A stretch of DNA of 26,099 nt from Magnetococcales bacterium (GTDB lineage: Bacteria; Pseudomonadota; Magnetococcia; Magnetococcales; JADFWU01): positions 1 through 26,099 of the forward strand of contig JADFWU010000044.1 of NCBI GenBank assembly GCA_015234045.1, given 5' to 3'. Each line of letters opens with the position of its first letter. Position 1 is the first letter of the stretch. Made by a program: the position numbers and the translations under genes. The notes under the pieces were generated by a model that was not told where the DNA came from, ran no database searches, and worked only from the letters and a program-made list of their open reading frames with translations. Below are positions 1 to 8,234 of this stretch, in pieces.

Positions 1-244
1 GCTCGAAGAGCCACACAATTGGAGGCTCGTAGGGCCGACTTTATGTGTGGGCCAATTTCGTTGTTTATTGTAGCCCCACAGGGGCGTATTCGGAGTCACA
101 AATTACACTTTTCAAACTAGACGCGGTTTAACACGCCCCATTTAGTTGAATGTGGGCATTGTCCACACTCGGCAAGGACGGTACAGCCTCCCTTGCAACC
201 CAACCCGTTATAGAAACCATATCTCTCAACGTTAGGAGTTTGTC
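1..244. other. Non-coding leader at left edge of window
   Basis: No credible gene is seen. An inverted pair CCACACA / TGTGTGG lies near the left edge (about 11-52). The part next to the first gene carries only the ribosome binding site AGGAG at 234-238. No known riboswitch or RNA gene is recognised. Confidence 0.5.
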
Positions 245-1285
245 TTGGCAACAATCCGCGCCCTCGGTCTACTCTCCGGTGGACTGGACAGTATTCTCGC
301 AACCCGTCTGCTCATGGAACAAGGCATTGAGGTTGAGTGCGTCAACTTCTATACCGGTTTCTGCGTCCAAGGCCATACCAGCGCCATTCGCAACCAAAAA
401 CCCGGTAAAGAACCACCACGACATGATGCCCTCTATGCCGCCCAACAACTGGGTATCAAACTCCATATTGAAGATATCTCCGAGGATTACGTTCGTATCG
501 TAACCAACCCAAAATATGGCTACGGAAAAAATCTAAACCCCTGTCTCGACTGCAAGGTTTTCATGGTGCAAAAAGCCTGGGAAATGAAACAGAAAATGGG
601 CTTTGATTTTCTTTTCACCGGTGAAGTGGTCGGTGAAAGACCCATGAGCCAGCGCAAAGACACTATGCCGTTGATCGAAAGAGAAGCGGATGTGAAAGGT
701 TGGTTGTTGCGTCCATTATGCGCCCATGTACTGCCAGAAACTGAACCGGAAAAACAGGGCATGGTAGATCGTTCGAAATTACACGGCATCACCGGACGCT
801 CACGCAAACCACAATTTGCTCTGGCTGAACAACTCGGCATCAAAGAGTATCCCACACCCGCCGGTGGATGCTGTTTTCTGACCGATGAGAACTACGCTCG
901 CAGGCTTCAAGATCTTTGGACACAACGCGGCACCAAAGTATACAGCATGGAAGATATCCTACTGCTCAAAGCCGGACGACAGCTCCGCCCACTACCCGAT
1001 GTCAAAGTGATCGTGGGCCGTGACCAGTCTGAAAACAATTTTCTACAAGGCTTTCGTCAAGGACGCATCGCCGTTCGCGCTAAAGATCTGCCCGGACCAC
1101 TGGCACTGGTGGAAGGTGAACTGGATGAGGCTGCGGTTCACTTGGTCTGCCGATTGGTGGCACGATTCGGCAAAGGTAAAAATAGCCCTGAAGTCACTAT
1201 GGAAGTTGAGAAATCCGGCACCATTGAGGCGTTCACCGTAGCACCACTACCACCGGAAGAGTTGCCAGAAAGCTGGTATATCTAA
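245..1285 (+). CDS. PP-loop ATPase, MnmA/ThiI-like tRNA-thiolation candidate
   Basis: A 346-residue cytoplasmic protein. The N-terminus carries the PP-loop signature SGGLDS (residues 11-16), which in this superfamily binds ATP and adenylates the substrate, typically a tRNA base before sulfur insertion. Two cysteine pairs follow, C100-x2-C103 (in NPCLDCK) and C209-C210 (in GGCCF). They could form a persulfide relay or ligate an Fe-S cluster as in some tRNA thiolases; that is inference. The C-terminal 120 residues resemble the extension seen on PP-loop proteins annotated as thiouridylases, without the classical MnmA organisation. The start is TTG, chosen because AGGAG lies 6 nt upstream and the PP-loop follows at once. 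A TusA-like sulfur carrier is encoded 123 nt downstream, which supports a sulfur-transfer role. The exact substrate is unknown. Confidence 0.8.
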   Translation: MATIRALGLLSGGLDSILATRLLMEQGIEVECVNFYTGFCVQGHTSAIRNQKPGKEPPRHDALYAAQQLGIKLHIEDISEDYVRIVTNPKYGYGKNLNPCLDCKVFMVQKAWEMKQKMGFDFLFTGEVVGERPMSQRKDTMPLIEREADVKGWLLRPLCAHVLPETEPEKQGMVDRSKLHGITGRSRKPQFALAEQLGIKEYPTPAGGCCFLTDENYARRLQDLWTQRGTKVYSMEDILLLKAGRQLRPLPDVKVIVGRDQSENNFLQGFRQGRIAVRAKDLPGPLALVEGELDEAAVHLVCRLVARFGKGKNSPEVTMEVEKSGTIEAFTVAPLPPEELPESWYI

Positions 1286-1408
1286 TCCGTTAATCAGAGT
1301 GGTAATCGAACTGGCAATCAGTCGTATTTTCAATACACTTAAATAGTAGAGAAATTGGCTTGCATTGGGCCGGTGGATGGATTAATCAACAAAGGGGTAA
1401 AGAGTATA

Positions 1409-1672
1409 ATGACAGACGCATTGACGACACAATCGGCACCCTCTTCACCAGATCATGAACTGGATGCCCGACATATGCTCTGTCCGTTACCACTGATTCG
1501 TGCGTCCTCGGCCATAGGCAGGCTGTCGGCTGGTCAAGTGTTGGCCATTCGCGCCACTGATCCCGGATTAAGACGGGATCTGCCAGCTTGGTGCGCGGTC
1601 AATGGCCATACACTGATTGATATCATCCAAAATGGCCCTGAACTGGTGGGCTATATCCAAAAGGAGGCCTGA
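1409..1672 (+). CDS. TusA-family sulfur carrier protein
   Basis: An 87-residue protein with the TusA/SirA hallmark CPLP at residues 25-28 (HMLCPLPLIRA). C25 is the expected persulfide-carrying cysteine. The following segment (GQVLAIRATDPGLRRDLPAWC) matches the family's beta-alpha pattern, with a second cysteine at C62. TusA proteins pass sulfane sulfur from a cysteine desulfurase to acceptors such as tRNA-modifying enzymes. ATG at 1409 is preferred over an in-frame TTG at 1355 because AAAGGGG lies upstream and the extra 18 residues look non-conserved; the N-terminal 17 residues are still longer than usual. The stop is separated by 2 nt from the metal transporter start, and the transporter's ribosome binding site lies inside this gene's last codons, so the two are probably translated together. 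Confidence 0.85.
   Translation: MTDALTTQSAPSSPDHELDARHMLCPLPLIRASSAIGRLSAGQVLAIRATDPGLRRDLPAWCAVNGHTLIDIIQNGPELVGYIQKEA
1661..1667 (+). promoter_or_regulatory. Ribosome binding site of the CDF gene inside tusA-like gene
   Basis: AAGGAGG, 7 nt before the ATG at 1675, overlaps the last codons of the upstream sulfur-carrier gene. It fixes the transporter's start and implies translational coupling. Confidence 0.8.
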
Positions 1673-1674
1673 CA

Positions 1675-2904
1675 ATGAACCACCATCACCACCACCATCA
1701 TGGGCATGATCACGATGACGACGATCACGACCTGCCAGCCGAACTCAAGCAGGAGCGTTATAACGCTTCAAAACGTGTCACTCTTCTGGGCGCGTTTGTT
1801 AACATTTTTCTGACAGCCGGGAAACTCTTTGCCGGCATCTTCGGCGGTTCAGCCGCGATGATCGCTGATGGTATCCACTCCGCATCGGACCTCGTCTCCG
1901 ATGTCGTGGTTCTGTTCAGCATCAAGATGGCCCATAAAGAAGCCGATGAAGACCATCCCTATGGCCACGGCAAGTTCGAAGCACTGGCTACACTTTTTGT
2001 TGCGGTAGCCCTTCTAACCGTAGCCCTGGGCATTGTCTGGGAATCTGTCGGACGGTTGATGGAACCTAACCTGGAACCACCAACCATGGTTGCCTTGATT
2101 GCTGCGATTGTTTCCATCGTATCCAAAGAAGCAATGTTCCAATACACCATCCGTGTTGGACGAAAGTATGACGCTAAAGCCATTATCGCCAACGCTTGGC
2201 ATCAACGCTCCGATGCCATCTCCTCAGTCGCCGCCATGGTGGGTGTGGGTGGTGCGATGTATGGCTGGACCATTCTTGATCCTCTGGCGGCTGTTGCTGT
2301 GGCCTTCTTCCTTGGCAAAGTCGGCGTTGAAGTCCTCATGGATGCGTTGAAAGAACTCACCGACTCCATCGAAGCCATTGATGAAGAAGTGCGTAAAGAG
2401 ATTCACGAAGTTGCCCATGATCTGCCGGGCGTTCGTTCCATCCACGCCATGCATGCCCGACGCATGGGACCGGATGTCTATGTGGATGCCCATGTTGTGG
2501 TGGATCGCTATCTCTCCGTCTCTGAAGGACACCAGATCGCCGATATGGTGCGCTTCAAACTACGGGACCACGTACGCTCTGTGACTGAAGTGATGGTGCA
2601 TGTGGATACCGAGGATGATCATATTGAAGATAATATTGTCCCAATCTATCCATCACGTACCGAGTTCCGGGCAGTGGTAGAAAAAGTGGTGTCAGAGTTC
2701 GCAACCTTTACCGGCATCCATGATGTCACACCCCATTTTTGTCCCAAAGGTGTGCAACTTTCCGTTAACCTGGAAGTGGCTGATGACTGCACGCTGGCTG
2801 AAGCCCGTAGCCAATCCGAAGCCTTGAGCGAACAACTTAAACAAGCTCATGATACTATTCGTGAGGTCCAATGTAGCCTGCATCTGATAGATCAACGGGC
2901 CTGA
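1675..2904 (+). CDS. Cation diffusion facilitator (CDF) metal efflux transporter, His-rich N-terminus
   Basis: A 409-residue inner-membrane divalent-metal/proton antiporter of the CDF family. The N-terminus is a natural metal-binding tail: seven consecutive histidines (3-9) then a mixed His/Asp run to residue 19. About six membrane segments span residues 35-240. Transport-site motifs are visible: DGIHSASD (65-72, H68/D72) in TM2 and HQRSD (H176/D180) in TM5. HxxxD at both positions is the pattern of zinc-type CDFs rather than the DxxxD of FieF. The loop motif DHPYGHGKFE (93-102) is conserved. The soluble C-terminus is about 170 residues, roughly twice the usual size, and reads as two successive dimerisation-like ferredoxin-fold units (about 240-315 and 322-405). 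Start ATG with AAGGAGG at 1661-1667. A strong terminator follows at 2989-3023. Metal specificity is not proven. Confidence 0.9.
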   Translation: MNHHHHHHHGHDHDDDDHDLPAELKQERYNASKRVTLLGAFVNIFLTAGKLFAGIFGGSAAMIADGIHSASDLVSDVVVLFSIKMAHKEADEDHPYGHGKFEALATLFVAVALLTVALGIVWESVGRLMEPNLEPPTMVALIAAIVSIVSKEAMFQYTIRVGRKYDAKAIIANAWHQRSDAISSVAAMVGVGGAMYGWTILDPLAAVAVAFFLGKVGVEVLMDALKELTDSIEAIDEEVRKEIHEVAHDLPGVRSIHAMHARRMGPDVYVDAHVVVDRYLSVSEGHQIADMVRFKLRDHVRSVTEVMVHVDTEDDHIEDNIVPIYPSRTEFRAVVEKVVSEFATFTGIHDVTPHFCPKGVQLSVNLEVADDCTLAEARSQSEALSEQLKQAHDTIREVQCSLHLIDQRA

Positions 2905-2988
2905 TGATTGATCGGCGCATCTCTCATATAATGGGGACTTTACTCTCCTGATCATGAAAGATCACCACATGATTTTCACGGTAATAAG

Positions 2989-3023
2989 GGTCGGAAATAT
3001 GCTTCTATTTCCGGCCTTTGTTT
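2989..3023 (+). terminator. Intrinsic terminator after CDF gene
   Basis: An 11-bp stem GGTCGGAAATA (2989-2999) pairs with TATTTCCGGCC (3006-3016) with one G-T wobble and a 6-nt loop, followed by TTTGTTT. Confidence 0.8.
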
Positions 3024-3028
3024 ATGTT

Positions 3029-3134
3029 GGGAGTTACACAGTTGCCAGTTGATACACGCATTAGGACGTGAACCCGTCATTCCCACTTTCACGGGAATGA
3101 CGACTACCAATACTCATTCAACTGCGTAACGCCT
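3029..3134. repeat. R3 dispersed inverted-repeat element, copy 1
   Basis: About 106 bp. The right end reads, on the reverse strand, AGGCGTTACGCAGTTGAATG, almost the same as the left end of the copy at 8110. The left end (GGAGTTACACAGTTG) is a diverged partner. An internal palindrome CGTCATTCCC...GGGAATGACG is shared with copy 2. No coding capacity. It begins 6 nt after the terminator T-tract. Confidence 0.75.
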
Positions 3135-3346
3135 ATATGTTTAATTTATAGCGACAATCCACGTCATCTATGATAATTTGAACGGATTGAGATTTATTGA
3201 TAAATTATTTTTGACAAGCTACGCTGGCAGAGGGTTGTTTTACTTATAGTCAACCACCTGTTCAGAAACGCAAAAAGGTACGTCAAGACGATTTATCATC
3301 ATGTTCTTGTAACCTGTTTCAGCATGGTGTAGGAGTTACGTTTACT
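3135..3346. other. AT-rich upstream region of the PhnD-like gene
   Basis: No gene seen. A perfect TTGACA (3211-3216) could be a -35 box, but no good -10 lies 16-18 nt downstream, so no promoter is assigned. The downstream gene's ribosome binding site AGGAG is at 3331-3335. Confidence 0.4.
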
Positions 3347-4258
3347 ATGACACGTACTCTCCAAGTCAGTCACCTCGACATAATCCGCCCTCACGGATCA
3401 AGCCTTCCTGTTGTTCTGATTCTGCCATTCCTGATCATCTTTTTACTATCCATCTCTCAAGCATCTACTGCTTCTGAAACCAAAATTCGGTTTGGTGTTC
3501 ATCCCTACTTATCCGCTTCAGAATTATACAGTCGTTTTACACCATTGGTTAATCTGCTCAGTGGATTTCTTTCCCAACCCGTTGAACTTGATGTTGCCAA
3601 AGATTATCAAACCCATATTCAGAACATTGGAAATGGTCGGGTCGATCTGGCCTATTTAGGCCCCATGCCCTATATCATTCTTGTTGAGCAATTTGGCCCT
3701 CAACCAATTCTTGGCCAGCTTCAAATCAAAGGTAAAAACACCTTCCAAGGAGCCATTATAACCCGAAACACTGACGATATTACTGACCTGAAAGAGATAT
3801 CAAATAAACGAATAGCCTTTGGTGACCCAGAATCGACCATGAGCCATCTGATACCTCATTTTATGATGATTGAAGCGGGTCTGGACCAAGCGACTCTCAA
3901 CAGGGCCAAGTTTGTGGGTTCTCACCAAAACGTCGCTTTGGGTGTGCTGACAGGCATGTTTGACATTGGTGCGGTAAAAACCAGCGTATTCAAACGCTAT
4001 AAAGCCCATGGTCTGCGGATATTGCGTTGGACACCACCTATTCCCAACCACCTTTTTATTGCCACGCATACACTGTCATCGGACAGAATTAACATGTTAC
4101 GCGCATTTCTGTTATCACCACCGGATCATAAAAAACTCAACAACGCACTGAAGGGGATTAAACCCACTATCACCGGTTTGGTAGCGGGGTCTGATTCGGA
4201 CTATGATTCGCTCCGGAAAATGCAACAGGTTCTGATCAAGCATGGAATAAACCCATGA
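3347..4258 (+). CDS. PhnD-like periplasmic substrate-binding protein
   Basis: A 303-residue exported protein. A hydrophobic signal segment (about 20-37) precedes a likely cleavage near SQASTASE (37-44). The mature part fits the phosphate/phosphite/phosphonate-binding PhnD family: KIRFGVHPYLSASE near the start, GRVDLAYLGPMPYI (ligand-pocket region), and FGDPESTMSHLIPHFMM, the counterpart of the family's DPxSTSG-type anion-binding segment. No ABC permease or ATPase gene is adjacent. Instead the stop overlaps by 4 nt (ATGA) the start of a membrane histidine kinase, so it probably serves as the kinase's periplasmic sensor subunit rather than in uptake. AGGAG lies 11 nt before the ATG. The n-region before the hydrophobic stretch is long (about 19 residues). 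The ligand cannot be read from sequence. Confidence 0.82.
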   Translation: MTRTLQVSHLDIIRPHGSSLPVVLILPFLIIFLLSISQASTASETKIRFGVHPYLSASELYSRFTPLVNLLSGFLSQPVELDVAKDYQTHIQNIGNGRVDLAYLGPMPYIILVEQFGPQPILGQLQIKGKNTFQGAIITRNTDDITDLKEISNKRIAFGDPESTMSHLIPHFMMIEAGLDQATLNRAKFVGSHQNVALGVLTGMFDIGAVKTSVFKRYKAHGLRILRWTPPIPNHLFIATHTLSSDRINMLRAFLLSPPDHKKLNNALKGIKPTITGLVAGSDSDYDSLRKMQQVLIKHGINP

Positions 4259-6384
4259 CTTTTATTCTGAAAAAACGCAATCAGATCTTTATCATCCTGG
4301 GATTTACAACCATCCTATTGATCGGCCTTGGTATTCAGACCGCTCATATCATTCATGATCACCGGGAAAATCTGACTAAAACCTATCACCATCACATTCA
4401 ATCAGAGCTGGATCTAATCACACATATGGTTCGTGACGCAGCACTGATGCACGATCTTTCCACGGTGCAAAATTTCTTTCTATACTGGGCAGACAGCCAT
4501 CAGGATATTCCCATCGTTGAATTGGTAGCACCAAACGGCTTTATTTTATTTCGAAATGACTCAATAAAAAAACCAAAACATATTATGTTCCATGAACAGA
4601 AAATTCATCAGAATGGCCGTCTGATTTTAACGCTGAGAGTAACCCATGATCTGGACCAATTGGAACGGGATACACGCAATTTATCATGGAAATTAGCCGG
4701 GAGTTCCGCTGTTCTCACCCTCATTTTAGGTCTCTCTCTATGGTATTTCCTCACCCGCTATTCTATCCGACCCTTGGAAACCGAAATTCAACACCGTTTA
4801 TCGGCTGAAAAATCATTCCGACTCAGTGAGCAGAAATTTTATAACCTTTTCTCCACTATTAGCAGTGGCGTAGCAATTTATGCAGCTACCGATGACGGAG
4901 ATGATTTTATTTTCAAAGATATCAACAAAGCAGGAGAAAAACTGAGTAATATCACTCAAGCAGAAGTGATTGGCCGCCGGGTTACAGAACTGTTTCCAGG
5001 CATTGGTCAACTCGGGCTTCTGGATGCCTTTAAACAGGTCTGGAAAACCGGACAACCCCTGTCACTGCCCCTGAGTCAATATGAAGATCAACGCATCACA
5101 CAATGGGTTAAAAACGATATCCACCGATTGGATAATGGTGAAATCGTCGCTGTGTTTGAAGATATTACTCAACTGAAACAGCAACAGCAGGAACTTGAAC
5201 TGGCCAAAGAATCCGCAGAAAAAGCCAACCATGCCAAAGGCGACTTCCTTGCTACCATGAGCCATGAGATCCGCACACCGTTGAATGTCATTCTGGGCCT
5301 AGGCGATGTCTTGCATGAAACACAGCTGTCCAACCAACAATCCGATTATGTGCGTAGAATTCGGGCAGCTGGCAATGCACTCTATACTTTGATTAACGAT
5401 ATCCTGGATTTCTCAAAAATAGAGTCGGGGCAGCTGGCTCTGACCATGGAACCCATTACAACCCATATTCTGCTAGAAGATCTGAGCCAGATTTTTGAAT
5501 CAACCATTACCCATAAAGGCTTAAGTTGGTCTTTGACCATCGACGAAAGTATGCCAAAAACATTCCAAGGCAATGCCACGCGGGTTGGACAAATTTTGAT
5601 TAACCTGATCGGCAATGCCTTTAAATTTACAGACAAAGGCCACATCCAGCTCAGAGTATACCGGTCTGATGATACGCTCTCTTTTTCAGTACATGATAGC
5701 GGCATTGGCATTGAAGCAGACATGATTGATCAGATATTTGATAAATTTACTCAAGTAGAAAGCGGTAATACACGCAATTATCAAGGCACAGGATTGGGAC
5801 TTGCCATCAGCCATAAACTATCCCATTTGATGGGTGGTGATATCATTGTAGAAAGCCACGTCAATAAAGGCAGCATATTCACACTGATTTTGCCTTACAT
5901 ACCCGTGAAAGCATCCCAAATCCATACTGATTCAAGCCAACCTGCTCTAACCAGCCATAATACTACAACGCCGTTGAACATTCTCATTGCTGAAGATGCA
6001 GAAGACAACCGACTGTTATTACACGCCTATCTTAAAAAAACGCCACATATTGTGGAAATGGTCAAAGATGGTCAAGAAGCTGTTGCGCGTGTCAAACAGA
6101 CCTCGTTTGATCTGATATTGATGGATATCCAGATGCCCAAAATGAACGGCTACCAAGCCACACGCGCCATCCGTGAATGGGAAGCAGACAACCAGCGCCA
6201 ACCCTTGCCGATCTGGGCACTCACCGCGCATGCCTTGGATGATAATCTGCAAAAAACGCTGGATGCTGGCTGTAACGGACATATCACCAAGCCGATCCGC
6301 AAAGATGATCTACTGGCCTTTCTGGACCGTTGTTCACCCTATCTGACAGCCGAAAACACACGCCCTGTTGACGGTGGGAAATAA
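4255..6384 (+). CDS. Hybrid sensor histidine kinase (PAS-HisKA-HATPase-REC)
   Basis: A 709-residue inner-membrane kinase. TM1 is about 10-30, a small periplasmic domain about 31-150, TM2 about 151-172, then a PAS-like domain (about 195-305) ending in a coiled linker (QLKQQQQELELAKESAEKA). The HisKA H-box FLATMSHEIRTPLN gives phospho-acceptor H337. The ATPase boxes follow: N-box NLIGNAFKF, G1 DSGIGI, G2 GTGLGLAIS. A C-terminal receiver domain (about 578-695) has acidic residues AEDAED, phospho-acceptor D624 (LILMDIQMPKMNG), the conserved T in ALTAHA and K in ITKPI. There is no HPt domain or output domain, so phosphate must pass to a separate HPt/regulator not in this window. It is translationally coupled to the PhnD-like gene, suggesting that protein presents the signal. 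Confidence 0.92.
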   Translation: MTFILKKRNQIFIILGFTTILLIGLGIQTAHIIHDHRENLTKTYHHHIQSELDLITHMVRDAALMHDLSTVQNFFLYWADSHQDIPIVELVAPNGFILFRNDSIKKPKHIMFHEQKIHQNGRLILTLRVTHDLDQLERDTRNLSWKLAGSSAVLTLILGLSLWYFLTRYSIRPLETEIQHRLSAEKSFRLSEQKFYNLFSTISSGVAIYAATDDGDDFIFKDINKAGEKLSNITQAEVIGRRVTELFPGIGQLGLLDAFKQVWKTGQPLSLPLSQYEDQRITQWVKNDIHRLDNGEIVAVFEDITQLKQQQQELELAKESAEKANHAKGDFLATMSHEIRTPLNVILGLGDVLHETQLSNQQSDYVRRIRAAGNALYTLINDILDFSKIESGQLALTMEPITTHILLEDLSQIFESTITHKGLSWSLTIDESMPKTFQGNATRVGQILINLIGNAFKFTDKGHIQLRVYRSDDTLSFSVHDSGIGIEADMIDQIFDKFTQVESGNTRNYQGTGLGLAISHKLSHLMGGDIIVESHVNKGSIFTLILPYIPVKASQIHTDSSQPALTSHNTTTPLNILIAEDAEDNRLLLHAYLKKTPHIVEMVKDGQEAVARVKQTSFDLILMDIQMPKMNGYQATRAIREWEADNQRQPLPIWALTAHALDDNLQKTLDAGCNGHITKPIRKDDLLAFLDRCSPYLTAENTRPVDGGK

Positions 6385-6500
6385 CCTCAACGATTCTCGC
6401 ACCAATAACGCTCTTGGCCCCATTTTTCCATGCCAAACGTTCAGTTAACACAGCACGCGCCAGCCAACCATGAGACACCTACGAATAATGAGTATTTTTC

Positions 6501-8066
6501 ATGAATAGTAAGTATAAACCCTATTTCCAATTTAGTCTGATTCTGCTTACTGGCCTGATTCTGCGTCTAATCGCATTCGGTGGTTTTATTGGCGGGGATG
6601 ACGCCGCCTATATCCACTCTGCCGAACGCTTATACAATTCTGGCTTTTCCTTGGGAACGTCCCACTATTCATTGCGATTCGGCTTACACATACCACTGGC
6701 CGGCATGATTGCCCTGTTTGGCAGTGGCGAATGGGCCATGGTCGCGCTTTCGTTCATCAGTAGCATCGGCGCTATTTTGCTTGCTTTTCTACTGGGACGC
6801 TGGGCAGGCAATGTCCGGGTTGGTCTATTTTCTGCCTTGGTTATTGCCGTTTTTCCTCTTGATGTGGAACTGGCGACCACCTTGGTTCCCGATATACTGT
6901 TAGGCACATTACTCGCCTCATCAATTTATCTGGCCTTACAAAATGATAACCATAATCAAACAACAATTGGCTATCTGTCAGCTGGCCTGATTTGGGGTTG
7001 GGCCTATTTAATCCGAATTGACGTAGCCTTTCTCGGACCCTTTTTTATCGCATGGTTTTTTCTGCAAAAGCCCTTCACTTGGCAGCGCAGTTGGGTGTTC
7101 ATTGGCGTTGGTTTGGTTCTGTTGGGAGAGAACCTGATCTATTTTACGGCATCAGGAGAGTGGCTCTATCGACTGAAAATCGTAGCTGGCGGTCAGGGTG
7201 ATGGCGCGTTCTACGTTGAGGCTATGGCAGGTCAGGAACTCAGCATATTTCCCAAAGCATGGTTCTTAACCCCGTATCAATTTGGCCTGCACTACTTCCT
7301 ACTGGCCGCCTCAATTATTTGGGGCATTCTGCACGGAGGCCGTAAAACAGCGTTGCTGTTGACCTGGTTGCTGGGATTGCTTCTCTGGCTTGAGTTTGGC
7401 GGCAGTCCCAGTTCTCTTTTCTCCGAAGGTGGTTACGTATTCAAGAGTCACCTTCTGCGCTACTGTGCAATCGTTAGCATACCAATGGCCGTAATGGTTG
7501 GGCTGTTCCTTGCGAGCCGGAGTCAACATGGGCAACGTATTTTATCGCTGGCACTGGTTGGTGCGGCACTGTTCATGATCAACTTCAATATGCTCAATCA
7601 TGAACGCCCTACTTCATCCAAAATAGCCATTCGTGAAGCCATGGATCAAAACTGGTTCCCACTGTATCTGGATATCACCAGCTACCATATTGCGCGCTTT
7701 ATCATGAAGGATGATCAACGCCTCAATCAGGTCCATAATCTTCAGGATCACAATTTTATCACTGGAGAAACAAAGGTGATGGACCTTCGCCAACTACAAG
7801 GCTATATCCTGATCAACAAGCAGTTTATGAAGTTCAAAAACGCCCGCAATGCCACAATCCCCCTGAATGTGGAAGAAAACCGACGTGATGCAACGATCAT
7901 CTATCGAGTGGACAATCCCATGTGGCATTCATCCTATGTGCAAACACGGTTTATGGCCTGGATGGCCGAGAATTTCATACCTGTTGCCAACCTTCGTGAT
8001 AAAATTCTCGGCACCGCCAACTCTCTATTGGAGGATGGTGACGTACTGGTTTATCAACTAAAATAA
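6501..8066 (+). CDS. GT39/ArnT-like multi-membrane glycosyltransferase
   Basis: A 521-residue polytopic membrane protein. Residues 10-30 form TM1, followed by a short loop with GGDDAAYIHSAERL; the acidic pair in the first extracytoplasmic loop is the usual catalytic signature of GT39/PMT_2 (ArnT-like, lipid-linked sugar donor) enzymes. About ten further hydrophobic segments run to about residue 375. A soluble C-terminal part of about 150 residues ends the protein. Members transfer sugars from polyprenyl-phosphate donors to lipid A, glycans or proteins on the periplasmic face. The acceptor here is unknown. ATG at 6501; the 116-nt upstream gap shows no terminator. No partner gene adjoins it, and the next element downstream is repeat R3 copy 2. 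Confidence 0.75.
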   Translation: MNSKYKPYFQFSLILLTGLILRLIAFGGFIGGDDAAYIHSAERLYNSGFSLGTSHYSLRFGLHIPLAGMIALFGSGEWAMVALSFISSIGAILLAFLLGRWAGNVRVGLFSALVIAVFPLDVELATTLVPDILLGTLLASSIYLALQNDNHNQTTIGYLSAGLIWGWAYLIRIDVAFLGPFFIAWFFLQKPFTWQRSWVFIGVGLVLLGENLIYFTASGEWLYRLKIVAGGQGDGAFYVEAMAGQELSIFPKAWFLTPYQFGLHYFLLAASIIWGILHGGRKTALLLTWLLGLLLWLEFGGSPSSLFSEGGYVFKSHLLRYCAIVSIPMAVMVGLFLASRSQHGQRILSLALVGAALFMINFNMLNHERPTSSKIAIREAMDQNWFPLYLDITSYHIARFIMKDDQRLNQVHNLQDHNFITGETKVMDLRQLQGYILINKQFMKFKNARNATIPLNVEENRRDATIIYRVDNPMWHSSYVQTRFMAWMAENFIPVANLRDKILGTANSLLEDGDVLVYQLK

Positions 8067-8109
8067 GGGCCACAAAAAAACAGATAATCCATTTCGCCTG
8101 TCTATTTTA

Positions 8110-8212
8110 GGCGTTACGCAGTTGAATGAATTTTATACCCGTCATTCCCACTGAAGCAGGAATGACGGGGTTCGCCTTTACTGCCTGTTTCAACCGACAA
8201 TTGCGTAACGCC
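8110..8212. repeat. R3 dispersed inverted-repeat element, copy 2
   Basis: About 103 bp with terminal inverted repeats GGCGTTACGCAGTTG (left) and, on the reverse strand, GGCGTTACGCAATTGTCGG (right). The internal palindrome CGTCATTCCC...GGAATGACG is shared with copy 1. It lies between two convergent genes and has no reading frame. Confidence 0.8.
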
Positions 8213-8234
8213 ACTATTTTTCCCTGGCCTTGAG

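Noticed and set aside
1675-1731. The seven-histidine start as a cloning tag
   Set aside because: The His run continues into a mixed His/Asp segment, sits in a natural operon context and is common in CDF transporters.
3211-3240. TTGACA as promoter of the PhnD-like gene
   Set aside because: No acceptable -10 box lies at 16-18 nt spacing.
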